Source: Bathymodiolus brooksi (Eukaryota > Mollusca > Bivalvia > Mytilida > Modiolidae). From it: a DNA stretch of 64,000 nt. The position numbers and the translations under genes are program-made. Where the stretch lies: assembly GCA_963680875.1 (NCBI GenBank), contig OY804578.1, forward strand, positions 105,057,689-105,121,688. Reading direction: 5' to 3'. A model generated the notes under the pieces. The model saw only the letters and a program-made list of their open reading frames with translations, did no database searches and had not been told where the DNA came from. Every line of letters begins with the position of its first letter. The stretch's first letter is position 1. Positions 21,315 through 32,867 of this stretch are shown here, one piece after another.

Positions 21315-21553
21315 CCATTGCCGTTGAAGGGGATGTCGGGATCGTATGGTAGTAGGATTGACAACTATCTATGCTATCAGTGCTTATCATCACTAGAACG
21401 TGAGTCCAGGTGCAATCTACACAACATTATATGATCAAAGTTTGTCAGTGACTTGCGGCAGGTCTGTTGTTATCTCTAGGTACTCCCGTATCCTCCACCA
21501 ATAAAATACCGACTACCAGGATATAACTGAAATAGTATTGAGAGTGGCGTTGC
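21315..21553 (+). mobile_element. S1 SINE, diverged
   Basis: GGGATCGTATGGTAGTAGGATTGACAA head, GTTTGTCAGTGACTTGCGGC, TACTCCCGTATCCTCCACC, and GATATAACTGAAATAGTATTG...GTGGCGTT tail. It directly precedes the Helentron-like element. Confidence 0.7.
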
Positions 21554-21574
21554 AGAAGAAACCTAGAGGTACTG

Positions 21575-22552
21575 CTGGACGCAGGAGTCCCGCATTGATA
21601 CATAAATGGAATAACTTAACTGTCCGCTATGCGGGACTAATACCCCCCGCGTCCCCATCATCTTAATTAAGCCAGAACATATTTGGAACACAACTTTTAG
21701 ACTCACAATTCTTTGAAAACTTGATGGACCAGGATATACTACTAATGTGCACATCTTCATATTAGGATCTTGCAATGTACAAAGTTTCATGAACTTCTAA
21801 TTAATCATGTAGGAGAATTTGCGATGACAAAGTGAATACTGAATTGTCTCAAAATTTCTAAGTCCAAAAAAACATAACAGGGGTAAAACTCAATGGACCG
21901 GGATATCCTACTAATGTACACATCTTCATACTAGGATCTTGCAATGTACAAAGTTATAATCATGTAGGAGAATTTGCGATGACAAAGTGCATACTGAATT
22001 GTCTCAACATTTCTAAGTCCAAAGAGGCATACCAGATGTAAAGCTCAATGGACCAGGATATCCTACTAATGTGCATATCTTCATATTAGGATCTTGCAAT
22101 GTACAAAGTTTCATGAACTTCTGATTAATCATGTAGGTGAATTTGCGATGACAAAGTGCATACTGAATTGTCTCAAATTTCTAAGTCCAAAGAAGCATAA
22201 CAGGGGTAGAGCTCAATGGACCGGGATATCCTACTAATGTGCACATCTTCATATTAGGATCTTGCAATGTACAAAGTTTCATGAACTGATTAATCAGGTA
22301 GGAGAATTGGCGATGACAAAGTGCATACTGAACTGTCTCAAAATTTCTAAGTCCAAAGAGGCATAACAGGGGTAAAACTCAATGGACAATAAAATCCTTT
22401 ATACTGCAAAGTTCACACGTCATGATGTTAAATTCCACAAAGTTTTCTGGAAATCGGACAATTGATGTGGAAGTTGGTCCGGACAGACGGACAGACGGAC
22501 AGACAGACAGAATACTATATACCCGCCAAACTATACTTGCGGGGGTATAATA
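21575..22552 (+). mobile_element. Pearl/Helentron-like non-autonomous rolling-circle element
   Basis: The layout is that of bivalve pearl/CvA elements, now regarded as Helentron relatives. A 5' segment has inverted repeats AGTCCCGCAT (21586-21595) and ATGCGGGACT (21629-21638). The core is about four tandem copies of a ~166-bp unit, each starting at TGGACC.GGATAT.CTACTAA (21723, 21893, 22049, 22216; spacing 170, 156, 167). A GGACAGAC microsatellite lies at 22481-22510, and a 3' hairpin TATACCCGC (22518-22526) / GCGGGGGTATA (22539-22549) closes it. No Rep-helicase is encoded. The exact termini are inferred; rolling-circle elements leave little or no target duplication. Confidence 0.75.
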
Positions 22553-22559
22553 AATAGTG

Positions 22560-23330
22560 CAAACAATTTGAAAAGAGTCGTATAAATTGTCGTTTCTGAA
22601 TAGTCAATACCCTCACCAAGATTATTGAGGGACGCACACACTATGAAACATAAATCAACATGGCGTCCGATGTTCTCGACGCCACTTCTTCTTCTACCGA
22701 ATAATGACCTTCTTCAACAGTTTGAAGATTATATCATTGAATAGCAGATTATTAGAAATGCCGTTTAAATCTAGTAAAAAACAATGAAGTTAAATTTGAC
22801 ATTCTCGAAATGCGCAATTATTAAAATAAATATCAAAATTGCTTTGAAGTTAGGGATGAAATCGCTATAATTTGGGGGTTTACCTTAGTCTTTGTTTGGT
22901 CATCGTGATTTGTGTTGTTTTTGGGTCTTGTGTATCATATATTCTGTACCTTTTTGCCTTTCCCACAATTTCAGCTCCAACACTATAGACGAGATATTAA
23001 TTAATTAAGGAAATGCGATTTATTTAAGATAATGCTTCATATTAATAACCCCTTTAGTAGAAAAGTACTGACATTATACGTTATGGAACTTTGCCGGACA
23101 ACTGGGCATGCTAAACGGTTAGTCGTTTCCCGAATGGGTCCAGATGACTATCGAAAGCGGCATAACAGACCTTTCTAGCTTATATAACATTTTTATCTGT
23201 ACGTTCTAAAGATAATACAAATGTCCTTATAATGAGAAAAGCAGAAATTGTTACATTTTAAGATCGTATCATGGAGATAGATATTGATTTTCTTCGTCGC
23301 ATATATAGTTGACCTCGATACTGAATTAAG
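22560..23330. other. Mostly gene-free; short ATGGCG-led frame at 22659
   Basis: At about 22659 a good start context (ATCAACATGGCG) opens only 14 codons (MASDVLDATSSSTE, stop), GC-rich against the flanks. It could be a relic first exon, but no donor was evident. Nothing else recognised. Confidence 0.3.
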
Positions 23331-23334
23331 ACAA

Positions 23335-23545
23335 ATGCAAGAGATACCAAAGGGGTAACAAGAAGCCGCAAATCTGAGAACGACAGACAAAACAATGGAC
23401 AAATTAAAAGGAACAAAAGGACAAACAATGATCTACACAACACTACACATAAAACTTAAGATCGCTCAACACGAAAATTCCATTAATACCCGGGGGTGAA
23501 CTCACGGGCTCCGGAAAGGTTAGAAGTTCCTGTTCCGCTATGGAC
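23335..23545 (-). repeat. R2 family copy, reverse orientation
   Basis: GATACCAAAGGGGTAACAAG, AGAAGCCGCAAATCTGAGAA, a GACAAACAATGATCTACACA segment, CTCAACACGAAAATTCC and GAACTCACGGGCTCCGG. Confidence 0.7.
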
Positions 23546-23799
23546 ACCTGTCGAGTTACTGTTAACCGACACGAATGTCATTTGAAATAGAAATCGTGTT
23601 GAACATCAGTATACGTACATTATGGTACATAAATACAAATAACATAAACAAATAGTAAGCTCTCTATATAACACATGGGAGTAAAGACCTTACATCGTTT
23701 TACGTGGAAATCGTAGCGGACAGCACAACACGAAACTGTAAACCTGATGACATGTATTTTGATAAAATGAACAACACGAACCCCATTAATACAAAACTG

Positions 23800-24085
23800 A
23801 GAATTATTTAGCAAAAGGACATCATCTATATAGCGGAACGTGAAATGAAAGAATGGTGCAAGCTTCTTTTCGTTTTTCTTGAAATACCCCTTGCCTGTTT
23901 GCAGTCTGCCTTGTACGAATAACAAAAACAAGTCAGCGAGAAGAGGATCATAGTGGTTACCCACAGTAATTCCGACTGTCTGTTGTAAAACACATACACC
24001 AAAGATAACAAATATGTCGTCAATTAAACATTCGAGCTGTTTTATGACATCAGTTTCAGAGAATTTGTAGAATCAGAGTGTTTTT
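23800..24085 (-). pseudogene. Penelope-like RT, palm fragment with YIDD
   Basis: Minus-strand translation reads FSETDVIKQLECLIDDIFV, VLQQTVGITVGNHYDPLLAD, LFLLF, then KKNEKKLAPFF and FRYIDDVLLLNN. This is the palm of a reverse transcriptase family common in bivalves, with the PLLADLF block and the catalytic YIDD. The frame is broken in the N-terminal half (two overlapping frames) and the sequence passes into R2b-type repeat DNA left of 23790, so the thumb is missing. A C-terminal piece of what looks like the same family lies at 3945-4150. No GIY-YIG endonuclease was seen. Assignment to Penelope-like elements is inference. Confidence 0.7.
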
Positions 24086-24116
24086 TTACAAAATAAGATG
24101 AGTCTTATCCTTATAA

Positions 24117-24815
24117 AAACGTAGATATCTAGTTTAGTTGGCAAGGTGCGTTTCTGAAATATCCATCATTAGGTATACTCAAAGCCAAGAGATCGGAAAG
24201 CCAAATAATTTTAAAGTCTTTGTAAGCTAGGATACCAAATGACCTAAACAGGATAGCCAAAACCAAAGGGTCTTAACAGGATAGCCAAAGCCAAAGGGCC
24301 TTAACAGGATAGTCAAAACCAAAGGGCCTTAACAGGATAGTCAAAACCAAAGGGCCTTAAGAGGATAGCCAAAACCAAAGGGCCTTAAGAGGAAAGTCAA
24401 AACCAAAGGGCCTTAACAGGATAGACAAAACCAAGGGTCTTAACAGGATAGTCAAAACCAAAGCGCCTTAACAGGATAGTCAAAACCAAAGGGTCTTAAC
24501 AGGATAGTCAAAACCAAAGGGCCTTAACAGGATAGTCAAAACCAAAGGGCCTGAACAGGATAGCCAAAACCAAAGGGCCTGAACAGGATAGCCAAAACCA
24601 AAGGGCCTTAACAGGGTAGCAAACACCAAAGGCCTGAACAGGATAGCCAAAACCGGCTAAGGATGCATATGCCAGATGGAGGTGAACCTTAGCTATAATA
24701 ATATTTAGGAACTGTAAATTTCTATGATAGTTATATCTAATAAGCCATGTCAGTGCCGAAGAAGACCAATAGCCTACGATCTTAACAGAGGTATGAATCC
24801 AGTGATAGTAATAAA
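24117..24815 (+). repeat. R1 family copy expanded by an internal minisatellite
   Basis: Head AAAAACGTAGATATCTAGTT with CATCATTAGGTATACTC, then the 28-bp array, then the R1 tail GGAACTGTAAATTTCTATGA and AATCCAGTGATAGTAATAAA. Head and tail match uninterrupted R1 copies such as 54660-54890, with the array replacing the single AACCAAAGGGCCTAAACAGG segment. Confidence 0.8.
24225..24655. repeat. 28-bp minisatellite, about 15 copies, inside R1
   Basis: Unit core AACCAAAGGGCCTTAACAGG + ATAGCCAA. Variants: GGTCTT, GGCCTG, AGTCAA. A single copy of the same segment is a normal part of R1 (38165, 38955, 54755). Confidence 0.95.
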
Positions 24816-25095
24816 GACGTAGATATCTAATTTAATGTGCAAGACGCGTTTCTGAAATATCCTTCATCAGGTATGTTCAAAGCTAAGAGATTGGAAAGGC
24901 AAATAATTTTAAAGTCTTTGTGAGTTAGAAAACAAAAGGTCCTAAACAGGATATCAAAAACATTGTAAGTTCACTTTTTGTCTGAGGGAGGAGAATCTTT
25001 GCTTTAATAATAGTTCCATTATTTAGGAAGTGTAAATTTCGATAATAAGACAAGGTATTTATATCTACGTTGGGCATTATTTTTAAGAAATACAG
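24816..25095 (+). repeat. R1 family copy, head to tail with the previous one
   Basis: Starts GACGTAGATATCTAATTTAA, GACGCGTTTCTGAAATATCC, CTTCATCAGGTATGTTC, and ends with GTGTAAATTTCGATAATAAG. The 74-codon minus frame at 24925-25149 is partly this repeat. Confidence 0.75.
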
Positions 25096-25154
25096 TTGGT
25101 CTCTTTCTAGCGATTTTGAGTTTGCGTAATCGTCTGCTATTTCTGGCATCTGTA

Positions 25155-25313
25155 ATGGGCGATCAAGGAAAATGTCGCGTGCTGTTTATGTTGAAACAGA
25201 CCAGCGCAAATACGTTTGACCTTAATACAGACGACAGCCTTTGCACTCTAATAGGTGATAACGGGAAACTTTTGTCCGATGTTCTAGTTGATAAAACGAT
25301 GGCTATGATATAA
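25155..25313 (+). CDS. Orphan 52-codon frame of unknown identity
   Basis: From an ATG at 25155 the frame reads MGDQGKCRVLFMLKQT, then NTDDSLCTLIGDNGKLL and VDKTMAMI before a TAA. Base composition is clearly more GC-rich and codon-like than the flanks, and the frame is open upstream of the ATG for at least 13 more codons (back to about 25116). I recognise no domain, signal peptide or membrane segment. It may be a relic exon or the coding end of a mobile element next to the R1 repeats. The minus strand is also partly open, so even the coding strand is uncertain. Confidence 0.25.
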   Translation: MGDQGKCRVLFMLKQTSANTFDLNTDDSLCTLIGDNGKLLSDVLVDKTMAMI

Positions 25314-26254
25314 ATAAACATTACATATTTCTTTGGAATCCAATTGAAATTCTACTCTCCCAATTTAATGATAGCTAAAGAATGACTGTTGGCCAATCAA
25401 CATTTTATTTTCATGGAAACGTCTGAAAGATAAAAAGGTTTATCTTTTCACGGAGAACAATTTTACTCGTGGGTTTATCATAAGGCTATATTGTCTTTTG
25501 AGGAAATTCAAACTGATATTTAAAATCTTTATTAATAATAAAATTTGAGTTAGTTGCTGATATATATTTCATATAAAACTGCATGTACATGTATGTGATA
25601 TTTCATATCAAGTTTTATTATTATGTTACCATGACTACAGCAATTTGTGAAAATTAACAACAAGAGAAATTCACTGTAATTTTCATTATTACATAATGAT
25701 TGAAATAAATAGCTAAGTAAATGTAGTCAAAAGGTTCCCGTGATGGTCTATTGTTGACGCACAGTTCACATTTCTTTTCTCGAGGCATATTCACATATGT
25801 GCAAAAACTGCATTTCCAGGCTATAAAAACAAAATATTATTAATATATATTATGTGAAAATGTAGCACAATAAAGTAAAATAATCTTATTACATGATAAA
25901 GAAGTAGATAATTCAATCTGCTTCGTTTTTGCTTTGTACAGATAAAAACGAATCCCGTTAGGTACTGAGCTTTCAGTGGATCCAGATGGGATGGTCGTAA
26001 TGATGTGGATGGCCAGATTAAAGCTCACCACTGTGTAGCAATGTTTTGAAAGTTTTGTCTTTTAAATTGCGTGTTCCATGGAATAACATATGCATGATAT
26101 ACTGCCTGCATTTGCCCTTTGTTTCCTGTTTGCAAAATGAATAACAAAATTATACGGAAAAGTATAGAGCTATGACAATTTGATTTATCAAATCATAAAA
26201 GCGATATTGTCTAACATTTATTGATCGTATTCAATTATTAACGAACAATCTTTA
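25314..26254. other. Gene-free AT-rich stretch
   Basis: No feature recognised; the 63-codon minus frame at 25840-26031 has no motif. Confidence 0.45.
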
Positions 26255-26590
26255 AAGGGATATTAAAGCTCATTTTGGTAATTTTTTGTATCTCATAAAA
26301 ACTTTCAATTCGTTCAATAAATGATATTTATGAAACATTAACCCGGTTTTTATCAATGAAACTGATAATTCTGTCATATCTTCCGGTTTTTTCGGGTTTT
26401 TTCCAATAATTGAATTTTTGCTTCCTGGACAAAAATTCATTTCGACCATTTTAAGTGATATTTTAACGATATTAGGGATTATATGGGCGTGCAAAGTATT
26501 TTTGGATTATTTTTACAATTAAATTGAAAAGAAACAACCTTCGTCACGAGTTGAAAAAAATATATGGTAAAACGAGCTTTAATATCCCTT
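26255..26590. mobile_element. MITE-like element, 336 bp, ~21-bp terminal inverted repeats
   Basis: Left end AAGGGATATTAAAGCTCATT, right end (complement) AAGGGATATTAAAGCTCGTT: one mismatch across the arm. The interior has no credible gene; the 74-codon minus frame inside it is probably incidental. The target duplication is not clear. Confidence 0.75.
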
Positions 26591-26849
26591 GAAGATAAAA
26601 AATGACATAAAGAAAACATATTTTTTTAGTAAGGTGATAATTATTTGAATTTTACTATGCTACATTCGTACTATTTCAAAATTAACTACTTATGAGGATT
26701 GTTATCGCAATGCACCGATATACCAACATGTGTTAAATTGTAATGAAGGACTGAATGTAAATGAACATGAGACACTATCCACCATTAAACATTTCGAAGA
26801 AAAGGAACAATATTTTTTTTAACAATAGACATAGTTTCAGAATAGTTTG

Positions 26850-27030
26850 CAGATACCAAAGGGGTAATCAGAATCCGTATATCGAAGAACAGACAACACA
26901 ATGGCCAAAAGAAAAAGTACAAAAGGACAAACAACAATCTACACAACATACGCATAAAACTAAAGAGAGAGTAACACGAACCCCACTAAAAACCGGGAGT
27001 GAATTCGGGTGCTCCGGAAGGGTTTTCAAA
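26850..27030 (-). repeat. R2 family copy, reverse orientation
   Basis: ACCAAAGGGGTAATCAGAAT, ACAGACAACACAATGGCCAA, AAAAGGACAAACAACAATC, GAGTAACACGAACCCC and GAATTCGGGTGCTCCGG. The ACACAATGGCCAAAAGAAA portion is the likely source segment of the 29-bp array at 52.5 kb. Confidence 0.8.
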
Positions 27031-27387
27031 ATGAAATGTTGATTACAGTCTGTGTATCTTACCAAGACATTCATCACAATAGAAATCTTCTTCTTTGTTG
27101 ATAACTGTAAACTATGGACATTCCCAGTCGTCTGTTACTGGCACAATCCCAATGTCTACAATAGATACATCAGTAGTGATGTTATTAGATGCAATGAAAT
27201 AGATTGGCTAGTTACATATCAAAATAGCTTGCAAAATACTTTTTTTCAATATTTTTAACCCAATCGTGGACATATTAATATGCACCGTCTACACACGCTT
27301 AAAGTATATGTCTTATGTCTATCCCTAGATTAGCCTCACGGTACAATGTAACACTTTGACTCTTAAAGCTATATTTTTATATAGCAT

Positions 27388-27510
27388 ATGTGACCGAGTG
27401 GTCAAGCGCGTTTGTCATAGCACTAAATGGTCGAAATTGTAGTTTAGTAAATATCTGAGTTTGAATCCCACTGAGGGTAGAGCATTAACAATTGTCAGTT
27501 CGAAAATCTA
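27388..27510 (+). mobile_element. S3: SINE-like repeat with Leu/Ser-type tRNA head
   Basis: TGACCGAGTGGTCAAGCGCG (A-box region), a long variable region, and GAGTTTGAATCCC (B-box-like) spaced as in class II tRNAs. No matching acceptor stem and no CCA-like end, so it is a tRNA-derived repeat or decayed tRNA rather than a working gene. Confidence 0.45.
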
Positions 27511-28147
27511 ATTCAAACAGAATCGTCAGAATCCGTTTGTGGTGCATGCATTGGAGACATGACATCTTTAAAAAAATGCAGTTGATAAAAAGTGAGTAGG
27601 TAGATGAATTTGATTAAACTCCTGAAATCAATTTAATTAATATATGCGTTCTACAAATGTACAGCAACAAAAACAACAAGATTTGTATGTATCGTGTATT
27701 TTCCCATAACTGATCTGTTATTGAAATTGGGAGTTTCTAAACAAAATATTTAAAAATATAAATCTGACATTCATCTCCATCAGGCATAGGTAATTTCTTC
27801 CTACATCGCTATCCTATTTAATATGCCCTTTGCCTTCATTGCTCCTGAAGATTAAAACTATGCTGGTTTTCCTTTTTTTTTTACTTGAGCGAACCCAACA
27901 TATATCTTTACTCTCATAACTTGATGATCATTATTCTAGAAACGAGTAGTGTGCACCAAATTATACATTGTTGTTATAGCGTATCTATTGTAGCCATCAA
28001 TGTGTGCTTTAATTATATGGTATTGTCTGGTTTTATAAGACGTTACAGTTTTCTTAACTTTCAACTCTTGTTTCGTAATTAGGGTTATTATAATAGACAC
28101 CTAACTACAAACATCATTAACTGATAGAATAAGCTCGTGTAACACAA

Positions 28148-28345
28148 CAGGTGTTCCTAGAGGGGATAGGAACTGCCTCCGGAGTTCATCACAGTTTTTT
28201 AGTTGAGTTTGTATTGTTTGTATTGTTCAATTTTATTGTTCTGTTTAGTGCATTGTCGACCACTGTTTGGCCTTTGTTTTCTTTTAATGATTGTGTTCTG
28301 TCCTTTTTCGAATTACAGCTTTTGATCCCCCTTTGACATCTAGAA
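28148..28345 (+). repeat. R2 family copy
   Basis: GTTCCTAGAGGGGATAGGAAC, a TTTTTTAGTTGAGTTTGTATTG segment, GGCCTTTGTTTTC and AATTACAGCTTTTGATCCCC. It is immediately 3' of the last recognised MICAL exon. Confidence 0.55.
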
Positions 28346-28454
28346 ATTTTACTTAGTTCAATGCACCTTCTGTTTCATAAAGTTGTGGAATGCAAATTTT
28401 AAGGAGGATTTTACTTTGTACATAATATTATGTTAAAACGTTGACGAACCCCTA

Positions 28455-28851
28455 TCATGCAATAATATACTTACTTTGAAATTCATCTATCAGATTGTCT
28501 TCTTCTTTGAATGGCGTATTACTGTCATTTCCAGGAGCATAAACATGAGTTTCTGCCGCTACACCAGTGATCCCCCGATTTATAGGTCTGTTTGTTCTGT
28601 CGATGGGAGGCGCGTTTGTTCTTTCTGTTGATGCCGTGTTGGGCGAACTCGATTTGTTCCTTTCTGTAGCATCATGGGTTATATCTGTCTCGGCCACGGC
28701 AGGTGTGGTTTGTTTGTTCAATTTTGTTTCTAATATGTTTGGATTCTTCACCATTACGTAGTCTCCTTCCTCGTCGTCATCGCTTGGTATACTTTGTAGA
28801 ACGTCGTCTGCATCCTTTTGTATAACTATATGACCAGTTATGAATTGTTCC
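28455..28851 (-). CDS. Mical: MICAL exon 16: atypical C-terminal tail
   Basis: 397 nt to the TGA at 28455-28457; phase 2 in, acceptor CTGTAG. It begins EQFITGHIVIQKDADDVLQS, then acidic DDDEEGDYVMVKN, and a Thr/Ser/Asn-rich tail. The third bMERB helix (E..IL..+..VVE.RD.LV..LE) expected here is absent. A strong alternative donor, AAA|GTAAGTAT, lies 20 bp before the stop (exon edge 28475), so a further exon to the left is possible, though I found no candidate down to 25 kb. This may therefore be an alternative or rearranged 3' end, with the 44-bp satellite lying just upstream in the intron. Confidence 0.75.
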
Positions 28852-29065
28852 CTACAGATATAATGAAAATGTAGTTGGAAATGTAGTACTTCATTAAATA
28901 TAAGCATTCGTGAACATATTCGATCATTAAAAAGGGAGCCGAGCGGTCTTTCTCGTTTTATAACGGTACTATAATGGCCTTTCACGTACATGTAATTGGC
29001 ATAAAGTTAGGCATGTTTGATTAAATAACAGGAAAGTGGTTTTGGTCACATTGTAACCGAGTACT

Positions 29066-31605
29066 ACCCTACCACACATATATATAACTGCTCACTTTCC
29101 TGATCGATAACCCTACCACACATATACATAACTGCTCACTTTCCTGATCGATAACCCTAACACACATATACATAACTGCTCACTTTCCTGATCGATAAGC
29201 CTACCACACATATACATAACTGCTCACTTTCCTGATCGATAACCCTAACATACATATACATAACTGCTCACATTCCTGATCAATAACCCTAACACACATA
29301 TACATAACTGCTCACTTTCATGATCGATAACCCTACCACACATATACATAACTGCTCACTCTCCTGATCGATAACCCTACCACACATATACATAACTGTT
29401 CACTTTTCTGATCGATAACCCTACCAAACATATACATAACTGCTCACTTTCCTGATCGATAACCCTACCACATATATACATAACTGTTCACTTTCCTGAT
29501 CGATAACCCTACCACACATATACATAACTGCTCACTTTCCTGATCGATAACCCTACCACACATATACATAACTGCTCACTTTCCTGATCGATAACCCTAC
29601 CACACATATACATAACTGCTCACTTTCCTGATCGATAACCCTACCACACATATACATAACTGCTCACTTTCCTGATCGATAACCCTAACACACATATACA
29701 TAACTGTTCACTTTCCTGATCGATAACCCTACCACACATATACATAACTGCTCACTTTCCTGATCGATAATCCTAACACACATATACATAACTGCTCACT
29801 TTCCTGATCGATAACCCTAACACATATACATAACTACTCACTTTCCTGATCGATAACCCTACCACACATATACATAACTGCTCACTTTCCTGATCGATAA
29901 CCCTACCACACGTATACATAACTGCTCACTTTCCTGATCGATAACCCTACCACACATATACATAACTGCTCACTTTCCTGATCGATAACCCTAACACACA
30001 TATACATAACTGCTCACTTTCCTGATCGATAAGCCTACCACACATATACATAACTGCTCACTTTCCTGATCGATAACCCTAACATACATATACATAACTG
30101 CTCACATTCCTGATCAATAACCCTAACACACATATACATAACTGCTCACTTTCATGATCGATAACCCTACCACACATATACATAACTGCTCACTCTCCTG
30201 ATCGATAACCCTACCACACATATACATAACTGTTCACTTTTCTGATCGATAACCCTACCAAACATATACATAACTGCTCACTTTCCTGATCGATAACCCT
30301 ACCACACATATACATAACTGCTCACTTTCCTGATCGATAACCCTACCACACATATACATAACTGCTCACTTTCCTGATCGATAACCCTACCACACATATA
30401 CATAACTGCTCACTTTCCTGATCGATAACCCTACCACACATATACATAACTGCTCACTTTCCTGATCGATAACCCTACCACACATATAAATAACTGCTCA
30501 CTTTCCTGATCGATAACCCTAACACACATATACATAACTGTTCACTTTCCTGATCGATAACCCTACCACACATATACATAACTGCTCACTTTCCTGATCG
30601 ATAATCCTAACACACATATACATAACTGCTCACTTTCCTGATCGATAACCCTAACACATATACATAACTACTCACTTTCCTGATCGATAACCCTACCACA
30701 CATATACATAACTGCTCACTTTCCTGATCGATAACCCTACCACACGTATACATAACTGCTCACTTTCCTGATCGATAACCCTACCACACATATACATAAC
30801 TGCTCACTTTCCTGATCGATAACCCTACCACACATATACATAACTGCTCACTTTCCTGATCGATAACCCTACCACACATATATATAACTGCTCACTTTCC
30901 TGATCGATAACCCTACCACACATATACATAACTGCTCACTTTCCTGATCGATAACCCTAACACACATATACATAACTGCTCACTTTCCTGATCGATAACC
31001 CTAACACACATATACATAACTGTTCACTTTCCTGATCGATAACCCTACCACACATATATATATAACTGCTCACTTTCCTGATCGATAACCCTAACACACA
31101 TATACATAACTGCTCACTTTCCTGATCGATAACCCTACCACACATATACATAACTGCTCACTTTCCTGATCGATAACCCTAACACACATATACATAACTT
31201 CTCACTTTCCTGATCGATAACCCTACCACACATATACATAACTGCTCACTTTCCTGATCGATAACCCTACCACACATATACATAACTGCTCACTTTCCTG
31301 ATCGATAACCCTACCACACATATACATAACTGCTCACTTTCCTGATCGATAACCCTAACACACATATACATAACTGCTCACCTTCCTGATCGATAACCCT
31401 AACACACATATACATAACTGTTCACTTTCCTGATCGATAACCCTAACACACATATACATAACTGCTCACTTTCCTGATCGATAACCCTAACACACATATA
31501 CATAACTGCTCACTTTCCTGATCGATAATCCTAACACACATATACATAACTGCTCACTTTCCTGATCGATAACCCTAACACACATATACATAACTGCTCA
31601 CTTTC
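29066..31605. repeat. 44-bp satellite array, about 58 copies, in a MICAL intron
   Basis: Unit core ATAACCCTACCACACATATA + CATAACTGCTCACTTTCCTGATCG. Variants recur at fixed distance: ATAAGCC at 29195 and 30029, a 2-bp-short unit at ~29821 and ~30655, and CACACGTATA at ~29907 and 30741, all 834 bp apart. This is a higher-order duplication of 19 monomers. The unit resembles the R3 segment at 7253-7295. It ends into unrelated sequence at 31606. Confidence 0.97.
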
Positions 31606-31851
31606 CTATCTTTCCTACATACATAAAAGATATTACAACGTGGCACTCAGAACGTAAAGACACATAATAGGACAACACAAAAATATATGGGGGAAAATAG
31701 CAACACGGACCCCACCAAAAAACATGGGGAATTATAGTGCTCGCGAAATTATGCGATGAAGGAGGATATTTTTATATTTACTAAATTCAAACAATAATAT
31801 TTAATATTGATAATATATTATTATGTAGAAAGTAATGCACATTAAACTTAC

Positions 31852-31951
31852 TTTGCTGCTCGTAGTTCTGCTTCATATTGAAGGAGAGTTTGTCTCCGAG
31901 TATACAATATACACAGCCTTCTCCGTAACGCTGGCTTATCTTTCTCTGGGG
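31852..31951 (-). CDS. Mical: MICAL exon 15: bMERB domain, second helix
   Basis: 100 nt, phase 1 in, phase 2 out; acceptor TTTTAG, donor GTAAGT. It encodes ALRRRLCILYTRRQTLLQYE followed by AELRAAK, aligning with the W...V..KN.L.R.E.ELM helix of bMERB, though the usual Trp and Asn are absent. Confidence 0.85.
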
Positions 31952-32271
31952 CTAAAAAAGAAAATATTGATTTAGTATTAGCTAAAATAAATTTGCAACA
32001 TTATCAATTCCATAGATTAAACAAAATATATGAGCTCTGTCTTTCCACTGCACATGCATGTAGCAAAAACACATGAAAATCGAAATCAATTGATTTTATT
32101 TATAAAATGCACATGAACAAAGAGAACAGCAAATGTACAATAGGATACAGAAACAAGCAAAAGCTTTTATAAATCTGTCTCACAAAAAATATTATTATAA
32201 AAATTAACAAATCTACTGTTAAGGAAAGGGTCGAGCATGGAACTTTGGGGAACCATTGTCCGTATAGGCAT

Positions 32272-32395
32272 CAATACAAAACGTAGATATCATTTCTGGA
32301 ATAACCTTTATCAGGTACACTCAAAACCAAAATATTTGCCAAATGATTTAAAAGTCTTTTGGGAGCAAGAAAACCAAAGGGTCTAAACAAGATAG
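32272..32395 (+). repeat. R1 family fragment
   Basis: AAAACGTAGATATCATTTCTGG (head deleted), CTTTATCAGGTACACTC, AAAGTCTTTTGGGAGC, AACCAAAGGGTCTAAAC. Confidence 0.7.
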
Positions 32396-32555
32396 AAATT
32401 GAGTCAAAAAAGAATCTTGTCATCCATTAAATGTGTTTGATAATTAGTATTGGAATGCAATATGCTGGAATTCTTTCAATGACATTAAGTAATGCATTTT
32501 ACATTGTAAATATTATATGTCACCTAAAGAGGCCTAAAGATTTTCAATTATATTT

Positions 32556-32823
32556 GGGGGGGTCGTCGTGGTCGTGATAATATGATAGTTGGATTTACAA
32601 CTACCTATGGAATCAGTACCTATCACCTCTAACGTTGTGAGTTCATATCCTGCACAGGCGATACAACATTATGTGATAAAGTTTGTCAGTGACTTGCGGC
32701 AGGTCAGTGGTTTTCACCGGGTACTCCGATTTCCTCCACCAAAAGAAAAACTGAACGCCACGATATAGCTGAAATATTGTTGAAAGTGGCGTTAAACACC
32801 ATAACCATAACCCTAACCCCATA
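32556..32823 (+). mobile_element. S1 SINE, full length, telomere-like tail
   Basis: GGGGTCGTCGTGGTCGTGAT head, ACAACTACCTATGGAATCAG, GTTTGTCAGTGACTTGCGGC, TACTCCGATTTCCTCCACC, CCACGATATAGCTGAAATAT, GGCGTTAAACACC, and a 3' tail ATAACCATAACCCTAACCCC. Confidence 0.88.
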
Positions 32824-32867
32824 TCAAATCAATCGTAGGTATGGATAATTTCACTAAGTAAGCATAC

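Noticed and set aside
24925..25149. 74-codon minus frame
   Set aside because: Most of it is R1 repeat sequence read in reverse.
27388..27480. tRNA-Leu/Ser gene
   Set aside because: Boxes present but stems do not pair and the sequence is AT-mutated; treated as tRNA-derived repeat.
29066..31605. CRISPR-like or telomeric array
   Set aside because: Monomers are directly adjacent with no unique spacers, and ATAACCCTACC is not a telomeric hexamer. It is an ordinary satellite.
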